Part shown: one piece after another, positions 36,726 to 44,965 of the stretch | How positions within the stretch are numbered: position 1 is the stretch's first letter | Layout: every line of letters starts with the position of its first letter | Assembly: GCA_017964785.1 (NCBI GenBank) | Contig: JAGCRH010000053.1 | Span: 1-44,967, forward strand | Direction: 5' to 3' | Length of the DNA: 44,967 nucleotides | From: Prevotella sp. | GTDB lineage: Bacteria > Bacteroidota > Bacteroidia > Bacteroidales > Bacteroidaceae | Made by a program: the position numbers and the translations under genes | Notes under the pieces: model-generated | What the model saw: the letters and a program-made list of their open reading frames with translations, nothing else | The model's database searches: none | Told to the model about the DNA's origin: nothing

Positions 36726-38212
36726 TTCAATCCCAGCAGTTGCTCTATCGTCTCTCGACTATTACTCAGGCGGGGCACCTTGTGCTGTCCACCCAACTTC
36801 CCACGCTGTTTCAGCCAGTCGTTGAAAAGGTTTGGACGGGCCTCAATGATCTCAAGAGGCTGTAAGGTGATATTCTTATAGCGCTTGGCCTCGTAGTCGC
36901 TGTTGATTTCCTGCAAACGTTTGTCGAGCAACTCCGCAAACTGCTGAAGGTCAGCAGGTCGCTTGGCAAACTCAATGATCCATTGGTGACGGCACTTCGC
37001 ATTTGCATCCATAAAGACGGGGGCAGCAGTATACTCCGACACCTCGGCACCTGTCTGTTCACAGGCGTAGGCCAGTCCCTTTTCAGCATTGTCCACGATC
37101 AGTTCCTCACCGAAGGCATTGATGAAATGCTTCGTACGACCTGTGATGATGAACTTATATGGATTGGTCGACGTGAATTGGATGGTGTCACCGATCTCAT
37201 AGCGCCAGAGTCCGCAACAGGTGGAGATCACCATTGCGTAGTTCTTACCCGTCTCCACCGCCCAAAGAGGCACTGGGTCGCCTCCGTCCATCGGAATGAA
37301 TTCATAAAAGACATCATAGTCGAGCATCAGAAGCATTGACTTGTCTGTCGGATTATCCTGCAAGCCGAAGAAACCCTCACTGGCATTATAGGTCTCCATA
37401 TAATGCATATTGGGCGAGGTGATGAGTTGCTCGTATTGCTTGCGATAGGGCGTAAAGGCCACACCACCGTGGAAGAACATCTCGATATTCGGCCAGACCT
37501 CTTCCAGATGAGTCTTTCCTGTGATCTCCATCATCCGTGTCAGCACGGAGAGCATCCAAGATGGCACTCCTGAGATATTCGTCACGTTCTTGTTCATTGC
37601 CTCACGGGCAATCTTGTCGCGTTTGATCTCGAAGTCGCCGATAAGGGCGGTCTGCTTCTTCGGCACACGGACAAGGTTGGCCAACGGGTTGATGTTTTCG
37701 ATGAGGATGGCGCTGAGGTCACCCACTAATGAGTCCTTCAGATTATAATTAGGTGCATGGCTGCCACCGAGGATGAGGGCCCGTCCGTCGAAGATTTTCG
37801 ATTTCGGGTTGTTTCGCAGATACATTGCCACAGCGTCGAAGCCACCCTGATAGTGCATCCGCTTCAAGCCTTCCCGACTGACGGGGATGAATTTCGACTT
37901 GTCGTTGGTGGTACCGGATGACTTCGCATACCACCTGACCCGACCCGGCCAGAGGATATCCGTCTCACCGTGACGCATACGGTCTATCGACTCTTTTAGT
38001 TCCTCGTAGGTATTCACGGGGATGTGTTTTACAAAGTCCTCGTAGCCTTTCATGGAGACGAAGGCATGGCTCCGTCCGTATTCCGTGTCCTGAGCCTCAG
38101 CAACCAGACGACTCAGCACAGCCCTTTGCAGGGTCTCTCCTCCGTTCTGATGCTTCTCCAGTTCCCGCTGGCGAGCCTCAAACACTTTCCTTACTATGCG
38201 GGTTATACTCAT
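36716..38212 (-). CDS. GH3 (auxin-conjugate) family acyl-adenylating enzyme
   Basis: 498 aa from the ATG at 38212; the frame's first possible start, a TTG at 38224, lies in the -7 element. Member of the ANL/firefly-luciferase superfamily branch named after plant GH3 acyl-acid amido synthetases (unrelated to glycoside hydrolase 3). Visible motifs: YAKSSGTTNDKSKFIPVS (ATP P-loop-like), METYNASEGFFGLQ and LWRYEIGDTIQFTS, then FINAFGEELIVDNAE. Plant relatives adenylate an acid and couple it to an amino acid; the bacterial substrate is unknown. First gene of the operon with the Ig-like lipoprotein and DUF3108. Confidence 0.88.
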   Translation of the reverse strand: MSITRIVRKVFEARQRELEKHQNGGETLQRAVLSRLVAEAQDTEYGRSHAFVSMKGYEDFVKHIPVNTYEELKESIDRMRHGETDILWPGRVRWYAKSSGTTNDKSKFIPVSREGLKRMHYQGGFDAVAMYLRNNPKSKIFDGRALILGGSHAPNYNLKDSLVGDLSAILIENINPLANLVRVPKKQTALIGDFEIKRDKIAREAMNKNVTNISGVPSWMLSVLTRMMEITGKTHLEEVWPNIEMFFHGGVAFTPYRKQYEQLITSPNMHYMETYNASEGFFGLQDNPTDKSMLLMLDYDVFYEFIPMDGGDPVPLWAVETGKNYAMVISTCCGLWRYEIGDTIQFTSTNPYKFIITGRTKHFINAFGEELIVDNAEKGLAYACEQTGAEVSEYTAAPVFMDANAKCRHQWIIEFAKRPADLQQFAELLDKRLQEINSDYEAKRYKNITLQPLEIIEARPNLFNDWLKQRGKLGGQHKVPRLSNSRETIEQLLGLNER

Positions 38213-38221
38213 ATCAGGGTG

Positions 38222-38229
38222 CAAAATTA
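38222..38229 (-). promoter_or_regulatory. -7 element of the acyl-adenylating enzyme gene
   Basis: TAATTTTG on the minus strand, 9 bases before the ATG at 38212, so the mRNA would be leaderless or nearly so. A weak TTG lies upstream at a non-ideal spacing. Confidence 0.6.
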
Positions 38230-38316
38230 CGCAAATCTATTGTAACAAGGGAAGAATTTACGATTTTTTTAATTACTTTGCACCCTGTAACATCAAATCC
38301 CCTTAATGGGAAAAAT

Positions 38317-39453
38317 CTACAGTTTCTTGTAGTAGCGGGGGGGGGCGAGGCCTTCGATTTTGGGGTGGAGAATGCGGATGAAGTCGTTGAGGAGCCAGTC
38401 GGGACGGAAGGGAGACTCTTCATAGAACGGGGAACGTTCGACATCGCAGCCATAGACATTCTTCTGGCGGAAAGCCTTGAACTGGTCGTAACCATGATGC
38501 TCGGCGCTGAGTTCGGCATAGGTGATGTCGTGGTCGCTGCTGTAGCGGAAGAGCCACACATCAGCCTCACCAGCCTTCTCCAAGACAGCCTCGAAGGGGA
38601 GGGAGACAGAGCCGCTGTGCTCATCCTTCGCCCAAGGATAATCACCACCTGCATCCTGAATCATCTGTCCGATGGTGCTCTGACCGCCTGGCACATACCA
38701 GACACTGCCTGTCACCTTGTCGAGTAACACAGAGGGACGGTTCTTTTTTGTTATCAGTTTTTTTAGATCGTTGTAGTGTTTGTCAACCTCGTCAAACAGA
38801 CTATCGGCCTTCTGCTCACAGCCGAAGAGGATGCCGTAGAAACGTAGCCACTCAGCACGGCCCAAGGGTGTCTTTTCCATATATTCGGCGCACTCCACGA
38901 GGGGGATGTCTATCTCTTCGAGTTTGCCGTAGCCCCCGCTGTTCTCGAAAGGAGAGAGGAAGATGGCATCAGGCCGCTGGTCGATAATCTTCTCCACCAC
39001 AGGACTGAGTCCGTCGCCCACATCGGCGATCTTGCCTTTTTTCACCTGTTCCTGAATCCAGGGAATCTTGATGTACTTCAAATCGGCTACACCAGAGATA
39101 CAGTCTTCCTTGCCGAGTGACATCAGCATGGCGCAGTGGACTGTGGTGAAGATGGTGGAATGAGTCAGTGGTGTACGGATGATAGTGGAACCGTTTGCTT
39201 TTGCCAAAGTTTCGGCAGTTTGTTGATCCGCCGAACTAGCAGAAGAGGGGATGAGCACATACCGATGCAGTGTCATCCCCTCTTTCCACGGGTTTTGAAG
39301 TGACGCCACCACATAGCCATCGTATCTCACGACACTAAGCAGGGTGGCGTACTTGAAGGTGACGGTGTCGCCCTCGGCCTGCACAGAGGAGGTCTGGCCC
39401 CCCTTGCAGGCAGAGAACAATGTCACCAGGAATAATAATTTAACGTATTTCAA
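38317..39453 (-). CDS. btuF: Cobalamin-type substrate-binding lipoprotein (BtuF-like)
   Basis: 378 aa. Lipobox TLFSAC, Cys 16. Class III periplasmic binding-protein fold: an N-terminal domain with ISGVADLKYIKIPW, a DAIFLSPFENSGG segment, a long linking helix (EWLRFYGILFGCEQKADSLF) and a C-terminal domain ending in PFRPDWLLNDFIRILHP. The family delivers corrinoids, siderophores or heme to FecCD/BtuCD transporters; its place at the end of a riboswitch-led btuB-btuG operon favours corrinoids. A run of nine C residues lies eight codons before the stop (GLAPPRYYKKL). Starts 6 bases after the DUF4465 stop. Confidence 0.85.
   Translation of the reverse strand: MKYVKLLFLVTLFSACKGGQTSSVQAEGDTVTFKYATLLSVVRYDGYVVASLQNPWKEGMTLHRYVLIPSSASSADQQTAETLAKANGSTIIRTPLTHSTIFTTVHCAMLMSLGKEDCISGVADLKYIKIPWIQEQVKKGKIADVGDGLSPVVEKIIDQRPDAIFLSPFENSGGYGKLEEIDIPLVECAEYMEKTPLGRAEWLRFYGILFGCEQKADSLFDEVDKHYNDLKKLITKKNRPSVLLDKVTGSVWYVPGGQSTIGQMIQDAGGDYPWAKDEHSGSVSLPFEAVLEKAGEADVWLFRYSSDHDITYAELSAEHHGYDQFKAFRQKNVYGCDVERSPFYEESPFRPDWLLNDFIRILHPKIEGLAPPRYYKKL
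38337..38345 (-). repeat. Nine-base homopolymer C tract in btuF
   Basis: Exactly nine C on the coding strand near the 3' end of btuF. Slippage would alter only the last few residues or extend the protein. It could also be a sequencing or assembly error site. Confidence 0.9.
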
Positions 39454-39459
39454 GGTCTT

Positions 39460-40245
39460 TTACTTTATAATCTCGATATCATCGATACAGATGTAGGTTG
39501 GTGTGGTCAGACCATAGTCGTTTGCCCTCGAACCACCGAAGCCGAAGGAGATAGAACTGATGTTCTTGAAGGCATCAACATTGCTCAGGTCACAGTACTT
39601 CCACTCCTTGACATAGTCGCCGTCCTTGGCGAGACTGATCTCATAACGGGCACCACTCATCGATCCGTTGGCAGGTGTTGGCATGATGTAGCATGACAGC
39701 CAGTCTTCTGCCTCGAACTTGCCAGGAGTCATACCGTCGCCATTGAGGATGGCGTCCACGGTCCAGGCATTGTTGGTGTACCAGAAGCCCTTCAGAGTGA
39801 CGGGCTTTTCAAATTCAATGCTCTCGCCGAAAGTATAGACCACACAGAAGTTGTCGCCGCTATGTGCACCACCAGCGATACAGTTGAACTGGTCGGGTGT
39901 CATCGTTTCAGAACTAAAGGTCGTTGCTGTACGGTTAGAGATGGCAAAGCCCGACCAACTGGCCCAGGCAGGGGTATAGTTGGCTACGAATTTGGTATCA
40001 GACTCAGTGTAGAAACAACTGTAGGCTTGGGATCCCCAGTTGTCGAACGGCGTACCTGTCTCGTCACCACACCAATAGCCGTTAGCATTCAAAGGCTGGC
40101 TTTCAAAAGAGATGAGATACTGTTCTGTTTCCGGGATGATGTCACCAATGTCACCAATGGAATTGTCCTCATTGCTACAAGCGGTGAATGACATTGCAAA
40201 GCCACCTACGATGGCTGCGAGTGCGAAAAATTTTTTTGTTTTCAT
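39460..40245 (-). CDS. DUF4465 surface lipoprotein of the corrinoid operon
   Basis: 261 aa. Lipobox SFTAC (Cys 23) followed by SNEDN, an acidic stretch like the Bacteroidota surface-export signal, so it is probably displayed outside the cell. The mature protein (ISFESQPLNANGYWCGDET, YSCFYTESDTKFVANYTPAW, CIDDIEIIK end) is an all-beta DUF4465 domain. Family members frequently neighbour btuB/btuG genes. It may correspond to the BtuH-type B12-binding surface lipoproteins described in Bacteroides, but I cannot verify that match here. Located between an EF-hand protein and btuF in one operon. Confidence 0.82.
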   Translation of the reverse strand: MKTKKFFALAAIVGGFAMSFTACSNEDNSIGDIGDIIPETEQYLISFESQPLNANGYWCGDETGTPFDNWGSQAYSCFYTESDTKFVANYTPAWASWSGFAISNRTATTFSSETMTPDQFNCIAGGAHSGDNFCVVYTFGESIEFEKPVTLKGFWYTNNAWTVDAILNGDGMTPGKFEAEDWLSCYIMPTPANGSMSGARYEISLAKDGDYVKEWKYCDLSNVDAFKNISSISFGFGGSRANDYGLTTPTYICIDDIEIIK

Positions 40246-40276
40246 AACTGTTTTGTTTTAAAGTGAAACATGTTTA

Positions 40277-41503
40277 TTAATAAAGTTGACTATAGATCAT
40301 ATTGACTACGGCGATGATGTCAGCCACTGTCACGCTTCCGTCACCGTTGACGTCGGCTGCTTCGCGAGTGATTCTGTCTGTTTTGCCGAATATGACATCG
40401 GTGATGGCAATGATATCACTGGCTGTGATGTGTCCGTCTCCGTCAACATCGGCTTTGCGGGCCATCTCCTGTGCCTGACGGATGGCCTGAAGTGAGGCTT
40501 CGAGGTGGATATCCTCGGCACCCGCAAACTCCGTAGAGGTCTCGCCCCACCATTCGGGCTGGGGACATTTCTGGTTCAAACCCGTATAGACTCTGACGAA
40601 GTCGATGAAGTCGAGGTGGACAGGCTGGCGGTTCTCATCGACAGCCCAGGAGATATCGATACCACAGCCCTCATAATTATAAGAGGTAGCATCAGCATTG
40701 TCGGTGAAGTTGGGCAGGTTGTCGGCATAGCCATAACGGAAGCCGATGAGCACATAGTAATAGGGGCTCCAGCCCTGATCCACCTTGTCAGAGAGGTTCT
40801 GCATATTGTTGGGCAGACGGGTGCCTCGGAATGTCAGTCCGTCGGGTAACCACTGGGGATAATACTCCTGTGTATGGTAGTGGTTACGGTCGATGGTGCC
40901 ACTATTGCCACGATTGTCTATCCAGGGAATGTCTCCCATCGGGTTCTTGTGGTATGTTACCTCATAGTCATACATCACTTTTCCTACACTATCCACGTCG
41001 CAACTGCCACTGATTTCATACCAGGGGTCGTCAGGCAGACCGTTGCCATTGGCATCTTTTGACACCATCACCACACCCGCCTCATTCATGCCGCCGAAGA
41101 CGAGTTTTTTCATCTCCTGATAGGCATTGCCCCAGACGGCGAAGTCGCGCTGACCAGGAAGATTGGCGATGGAGTGGTCGAAGTGGAAAGTGATATAGCC
41201 GCCCCAGCCGCCGAGGGCAACGATATGGGCATCCGGGTCTGTAAGACTCTTGCCTGCAAGATTTTCGTTGCATTTGCGAATCATATCGGCCTCCGTGTCG
41301 CCTTCCTCGTATTCTGGTGCGTCGTTGACATACTGTCCGGGAGCCGGGCGGTATTCATCTACCGCCTGGATATATTTCGAGTGCTCCGTCACATCGTCCA
41401 TCCGCTGGGCAGATAAGGGTAAAAGGGTAAAAAGGTAAAGAGGTAAAACCGCCAATACCCTTACCATCATTTTTGTCCTGTAATTCGAAAGCACGGTAAT
41501 CAT
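40277..41503 (-). CDS. Secreted protein with dockerin-like EF-hand repeats
   Basis: 408 aa from the ATG at 41503; a start at 41470 (MMVRVLAV) would give a tighter signal peptide. The signal-peptide core [14 protein letters not shown] is repeat-encoded. The main domain (about 40-340) contains HIVALGGWGGYITFHFDHSI and SKDANGNGLPDDPWYEISGS, and is an all-beta domain I recognise only as a cell-surface protein of B12-type loci. The C-terminus has two dockerin-type calcium loops, DVDGDGHITASD and DVNGDGSVTVAD. No catalytic motif. Calcium binding is very likely; a role with BtuB/BtuG is inferred from operon position. Confidence 0.75.
   Translation of the reverse strand: MITVLSNYRTKMMVRVLAVLPLYLFTLLPLSAQRMDDVTEHSKYIQAVDEYRPAPGQYVNDAPEYEEGDTEADMIRKCNENLAGKSLTDPDAHIVALGGWGGYITFHFDHSIANLPGQRDFAVWGNAYQEMKKLVFGGMNEAGVVMVSKDANGNGLPDDPWYEISGSCDVDSVGKVMYDYEVTYHKNPMGDIPWIDNRGNSGTIDRNHYHTQEYYPQWLPDGLTFRGTRLPNNMQNLSDKVDQGWSPYYYVLIGFRYGYADNLPNFTDNADATSYNYEGCGIDISWAVDENRQPVHLDFIDFVRVYTGLNQKCPQPEWWGETSTEFAGAEDIHLEASLQAIRQAQEMARKADVDGDGHITASDIIAITDVIFGKTDRITREAADVNGDGSVTVADIIAVVNMIYSQLY
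41415..41448 (-). repeat. GGTAAAAA-type repeat encoding the EF-hand protein signal-peptide core
   Basis: GGGTAAAAGGGTAAAAAGGT-type units on the plus strand encode [11 protein letters not shown] on the minus strand. Confidence 0.9.
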
Positions 41504-41530
41504 AATTCCTAATTTCTAATTCCTAATTTA
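41500..41530 (-). repeat. AATTAGGAATTAGA repeat at the btuG 3' end
   Basis: On the minus strand AATTAGGAATTAGAAATTAG-type units contain the btuG stop codon and run into the ATG of the next gene. Confidence 0.85.
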
Positions 41531-42684
41531 AATCGGAACGCTGCGTGAGCGGGTATGTCGCCAGTCTTCACCTTCCAGTCGAAGGTACCGTCGGGGAGGA
41601 AGTGCAGCAGTTCACCGCTGGAAACATAGTTTTTGGCATCCATCAGGTAGAAGTCCCTGTGAATGGGATTCACGATGATGCCATAGGGCATACGGATCTT
41701 CTGGATCTCCGGGGCAGTGGAGAGGCTGTTGGTGACAATCTGGTGGGTACGTACATTGATGATGCCGTAGGTGACGGTATTCTTCATCGTCACCTCGCTC
41801 CACTGACTGCCGTAGAAATAGAGCGAGTCACCCACGATGCACAGGTCGCTGACGGCCTGGTCCAGGTGTCCGCCAACCTGCATCTTGCCATTAGCATCCT
41901 TTGTCAGCCACCAGAGACTGCCCGTTTCATTGGTATAGTTGCCTCGGGCCGTCACCCAGAGTTGTCCGTATCTGTCGGCCTTCACATGGTGCAGGTTAGG
42001 AGCCACCTCTATCTTGTCTGTCTCCTGCATCGTCTTGAGATCTATCATACTCACCGTACTCTCATAGCCCTGTCCCGTCATCCCCTGATAGCCTCCACTA
42101 TTCGCAACGAAAAGATGATTGCCGAGGATAGCCATCTCTTCGGGCTGGTATCCGACAGTACAGGAGTCTGTCTTCTGCAATGAAAGTGTGTCTACTCTAT
42201 AGACCATCCCTAAGGGTGAGGTGCCATCGCCATAGACGGGACTGACATACGAAGAGACGTATGCAAAACCATCCTTAAACGTCACATTGCGACAGTTGGG
42301 GATGTCCACCTTTCCAATTCTGACAGCATCCTCAGCACGGGCCACCTCCACCTTGTTGGAACAGTTGATGACGAGCCAGAGGCGCGAGCCGTATATCTGA
42401 CAGTCGTTGCCCACATCGCCCAGCATCATCACCGTAGTGGGGTTTCGCTCGGAATAGATATTTCTATAGTAATGCACCGTCTCGTCATTTCCCGAGAGGT
42501 CGAGGTAGTCGAGGGTTGATTTGTTGGAACCCATATTCCCCTCGTTGAGCAGGTACATCCCGATGATCTCACTCTTCACCGTCTTCCCACCAGTGTTGAT
42601 ATCCTCCATCGGTACCACCATCACATCGTCTCTGCAAGAGGCGAGCATCAGGAGGGGCCATATGTAAAGCCATAGTCGTTTCAT
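41509..42684 (-). CDS. btuG: Surface corrinoid-binding beta-propeller lipoprotein (BtuG-like)
   Basis: 391 aa. Lipobox LLMLASC (Cys 17) followed by RDD, acidic residues as in Bacteroidota surface lipoproteins. The body is a YncE/DUF5074-type seven-bladed propeller (for example LYLLNEGNMGSNKSTLDYLD, DVGNDCQIYGSRLWLVINCS, YQPEEMAILGNHLFVANSGG). In Bacteroides, BtuG sits on BtuB and captures B12 with very high affinity. Here it overlaps the btuB stop by four bases (ATGA), as expected for a receptor-lid pair. Surface location and B12 function are inferred from the family and riboswitch context. Confidence 0.85.
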   Translation of the reverse strand: MKRLWLYIWPLLMLASCRDDVMVVPMEDINTGGKTVKSEIIGMYLLNEGNMGSNKSTLDYLDLSGNDETVHYYRNIYSERNPTTVMMLGDVGNDCQIYGSRLWLVINCSNKVEVARAEDAVRIGKVDIPNCRNVTFKDGFAYVSSYVSPVYGDGTSPLGMVYRVDTLSLQKTDSCTVGYQPEEMAILGNHLFVANSGGYQGMTGQGYESTVSMIDLKTMQETDKIEVAPNLHHVKADRYGQLWVTARGNYTNETGSLWWLTKDANGKMQVGGHLDQAVSDLCIVGDSLYFYGSQWSEVTMKNTVTYGIINVRTHQIVTNSLSTAPEIQKIRMPYGIIVNPIHRDFYLMDAKNYVSSGELLHFLPDGTFDWKVKTGDIPAHAAFRFKLGIRN

Positions 42685-44711
42685 ATCTCAACACTTAAAG
42701 TGACGGCATAGTTACGACCCGGCATGGGGTAGTTGACAATAACCTCGTAGTCCTGGTCTAAGATATTATTGACATCCAGTTGCGCCCTCCAGAGCACCTT
42801 CTGCCATTGGAATTGGCAGACAAGGCTCAGGTCGCTGGTGTACCAGGGTTCCATGTGGTTATAGAGAATATTCTCCTGTTCGTCGTAGCGTTCGCCTGCA
42901 TAGATGAACGAGTAGTTCAGATCCCAGTTCTTGTAACTGAGGCCGAGGATGGCGGAGCCGGAATGCCAGGGGATGTAGGGTATCTGGTCGTTGTAATAAC
43001 TATCATCGGGGTCCGTCACGTCTCGTGCATCTTGGTAGGTGTATTGGGCCCGGGCCGTAGCCACCAGATCCTTGCCAATCTGGAAGTCTGCCTCTGCCTC
43101 CACATCAATGCCCTTGATATGCACCTTACCCAGGTTGAGCATCGTCCAACGGAACTGCTGTCCTTTGGGGTAGGCCACGATCTTGTCGTGTACGGTATTA
43201 TAATAGGCATCGAAGTGCATCTCCGCATGACGGATGACGCCATGCTCGAAGTGCTTGTTGAGGGCGAAGCCTGCATCGTACTGCAAGGCACTCTCCGGCA
43301 CGAGGTTGGCATTACCCATATCGGTATAGTAGAGGTCATTGAAGGTGGGCATGCGGAAACTCTTCTTCACATAGGCCCGCATCGAGAAGAACGTGCCTCG
43401 GAAGGGATAGATATTCACGAAGAGGGCAGGGGTGAGTTTCGAGAGCGAATGACTCCCGTGATGTGTCTTATCGTGGATGAAGGTGGCGAGCACGGAGCCT
43501 TGTGCCTTCAGGTGTTTGTAATCGACGGCAGTAGCCAGACTCACGAGGTTGGAGAGACGTGTCGGGAAGGCGAAATTATAGGTGTCGGCATTGAGTTTGT
43601 TCCACTTGAAGTCGTAACTCAGCGAGGCACTCCAGTTGGGTAGCAGTTCCAGCACGTTGGCGGTAGAGAGATAGAACTCCTGTTGCTTGTAGCGGTTGTC
43701 AACGGGCAGTTGCGTGGAGTCCTTATTCACATAGTGGGTGTTGTAGTAGGCGTACTTCGCCAGCCAACGGGTACTGAATCCGTTGCCGATGTTCTTGTCG
43801 AAGGCTGCCTGCACAAAGGTGTTCAGGTCTTGTTGGCGCTCTCCTCTTCGCCACACGTTATTGACGATGGCCCCAGGGATGCCTCTTGCGGAATTGTAGA
43901 GATAACCCTTCACCTGCCAACCGCCCTGATCCAGTCGTCCGAAGAGGTTTGCCTCGATACGTTCGGCATGGATGTCGCCGTTCTGACGCACGGCGGTTGT
44001 GTCCCAGGCTGTCTCACCGTTCGGATAGCGCCGTTCGTAACGGAACTTATACTTTCCACTGGCTGTCAGGAAACCCGCACTCACTGAAGAACTCACTGCT
44101 TCAGAAAGTCTCTGTTCCCAGAGAGTCGAGAATCGGAACATATCACTGCTTCCATACTGCGCCTTAAACTTCAACCGATAATTCTGCATGGAGAGATCAG
44201 GTGCCTTCGTACGGATATAGATGGCTCCTGCATTCCCGAAGTCGGAGGCGGGTTGGAAGATGGCACTCTTCTGACCATTGTAGAGAGTGATCTCCTCCAC
44301 ATTGTCGAGCGAGAACTGTCCCAGGTCTATCTGTCCGTTCTGGGCATTGCCCAACTGCACACCGTCGTAGGAGATACCTAAATGATGTGTTCCCATCGAA
44401 CGGATGTTTACAGTCTTGATACCACCCACACCGCCATAGTCCTTCAACTGGATGCCAGAGAAATAACGCAGGGCATCGGCTACGGAGTGGGTATTGAGTT
44501 TTTCCAACATCTCACCGTTCAGCTTCTGACTCGGTACCACCTCTCGCATAGCAGGTCTTGACACCACGACAATCTCCCGAACATGTTGTACAGAATCCAA
44601 TCTGCTCTGCGCCATAGAAGTGAAAAGCGAAAAGTAAAAAGTGAAAAGTAGCAGCAGAACAATCCGCCACCGCTTCACGCAGATACCTATCCCATACCTT
44701 TCACTTTTCAC
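42681..44711 (-). CDS. btuB: TonB-dependent outer-membrane corrinoid receptor (BtuB)
   Basis: 676 aa from a GTG at 44711. A second GTG at 44678 would give a canonical signal peptide starting KRWRIVLLL, so the start is uncertain. The signal-peptide core (LLLFTFYFSLFTSMAQ) is repeat-encoded. Plug domain at about 40-165 (LNTHSVADALRYFSGIQLKD, GGIKTVNIRSMGTHHLGISY), then a 22-strand barrel ending in YAVTLSVEI. There is no N-terminal carboxypeptidase-regulatory or SusC domain, which fits BtuB rather than a glycan receptor. A cobalamin riboswitch precedes it. It would import corrinoids captured by BtuG. Confidence 0.92.
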   Translation of the reverse strand: MKSERYGIGICVKRWRIVLLLLFTFYFSLFTSMAQSRLDSVQHVREIVVVSRPAMREVVPSQKLNGEMLEKLNTHSVADALRYFSGIQLKDYGGVGGIKTVNIRSMGTHHLGISYDGVQLGNAQNGQIDLGQFSLDNVEEITLYNGQKSAIFQPASDFGNAGAIYIRTKAPDLSMQNYRLKFKAQYGSSDMFRFSTLWEQRLSEAVSSSVSAGFLTASGKYKFRYERRYPNGETAWDTTAVRQNGDIHAERIEANLFGRLDQGGWQVKGYLYNSARGIPGAIVNNVWRRGERQQDLNTFVQAAFDKNIGNGFSTRWLAKYAYYNTHYVNKDSTQLPVDNRYKQQEFYLSTANVLELLPNWSASLSYDFKWNKLNADTYNFAFPTRLSNLVSLATAVDYKHLKAQGSVLATFIHDKTHHGSHSLSKLTPALFVNIYPFRGTFFSMRAYVKKSFRMPTFNDLYYTDMGNANLVPESALQYDAGFALNKHFEHGVIRHAEMHFDAYYNTVHDKIVAYPKGQQFRWTMLNLGKVHIKGIDVEAEADFQIGKDLVATARAQYTYQDARDVTDPDDSYYNDQIPYIPWHSGSAILGLSYKNWDLNYSFIYAGERYDEQENILYNHMEPWYTSDLSLVCQFQWQKVLWRAQLDVNNILDQDYEVIVNYPMPGRNYAVTLSVEI
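44619..44650 (-). repeat. AGTGAAAA octamer repeat encoding the BtuB signal-peptide core
   Basis: GTGAAAAGCGAAAAGTAAAA-type units on the plus strand; on the minus strand they encode LLFTFYFSLFTS. A further copy at 44697-44725 (CTTTTCACTTCTTCACCTCT style) overlaps the annotated GTG start. Confidence 0.85.
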
Positions 44712-44773
44712 TTCTTCACCTCTCTATTTCCTCGTTGCCGTCTAATCCCAGAGACAGGCAAACGACCAAAACA

Positions 44774-44927
44774 AATCGGCAGGTCTTCTGACTTGTCGTC
44801 TGGCAGCAAACGTCTTCCCGATAATCTCAGTGACGATGTGTTTGCGCCGAAAAAGACGACTCACAGCAGCGGGTCTGCTCGGGATTTCCACCCGATTCCC
44901 TATTAGTCACCTAAAGGTGAACCGATT
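44774..44927 (-). ncRNA. Cobalamin riboswitch controlling btuB operon
   Basis: On the minus strand the closing stem AATCGG (44922-44927) pairs with CCGATT (44774-44779). Between them are GGGAATCGGGTGGAAATCCC-like core bases, GCTGCTGTGAG and the B12 box AGTCAGAAGACCTGCC (44778-44793), the diagnostic conserved elements of adenosyl-/methylcobalamin riboswitches. Binding of B12 should repress the receptor operon. About 60 bases separate it from the btuB start; whether it acts on translation or termination cannot be told by eye. Confidence 0.93.
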
Positions 44928-44935
44928 GTCGGGTG

Positions 44936-44965
44936 CAAAGATACGAAAAAACGAGCGAAGAACAA
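44936..44965 (-). promoter_or_regulatory. Promoter of the btuB operon
   Basis: Minus strand TTG (44963-44965), 19-base spacer, TATCTTTG (44936-44943). It lies just outside the riboswitch, so the leader RNA begins with it. Confidence 0.8.

Noticed and set aside
42780-43643. 287-codon frame antisense to btuB
   Set aside because: Lies wholly within the BtuB barrel; shadow-frame composition, no promoter.
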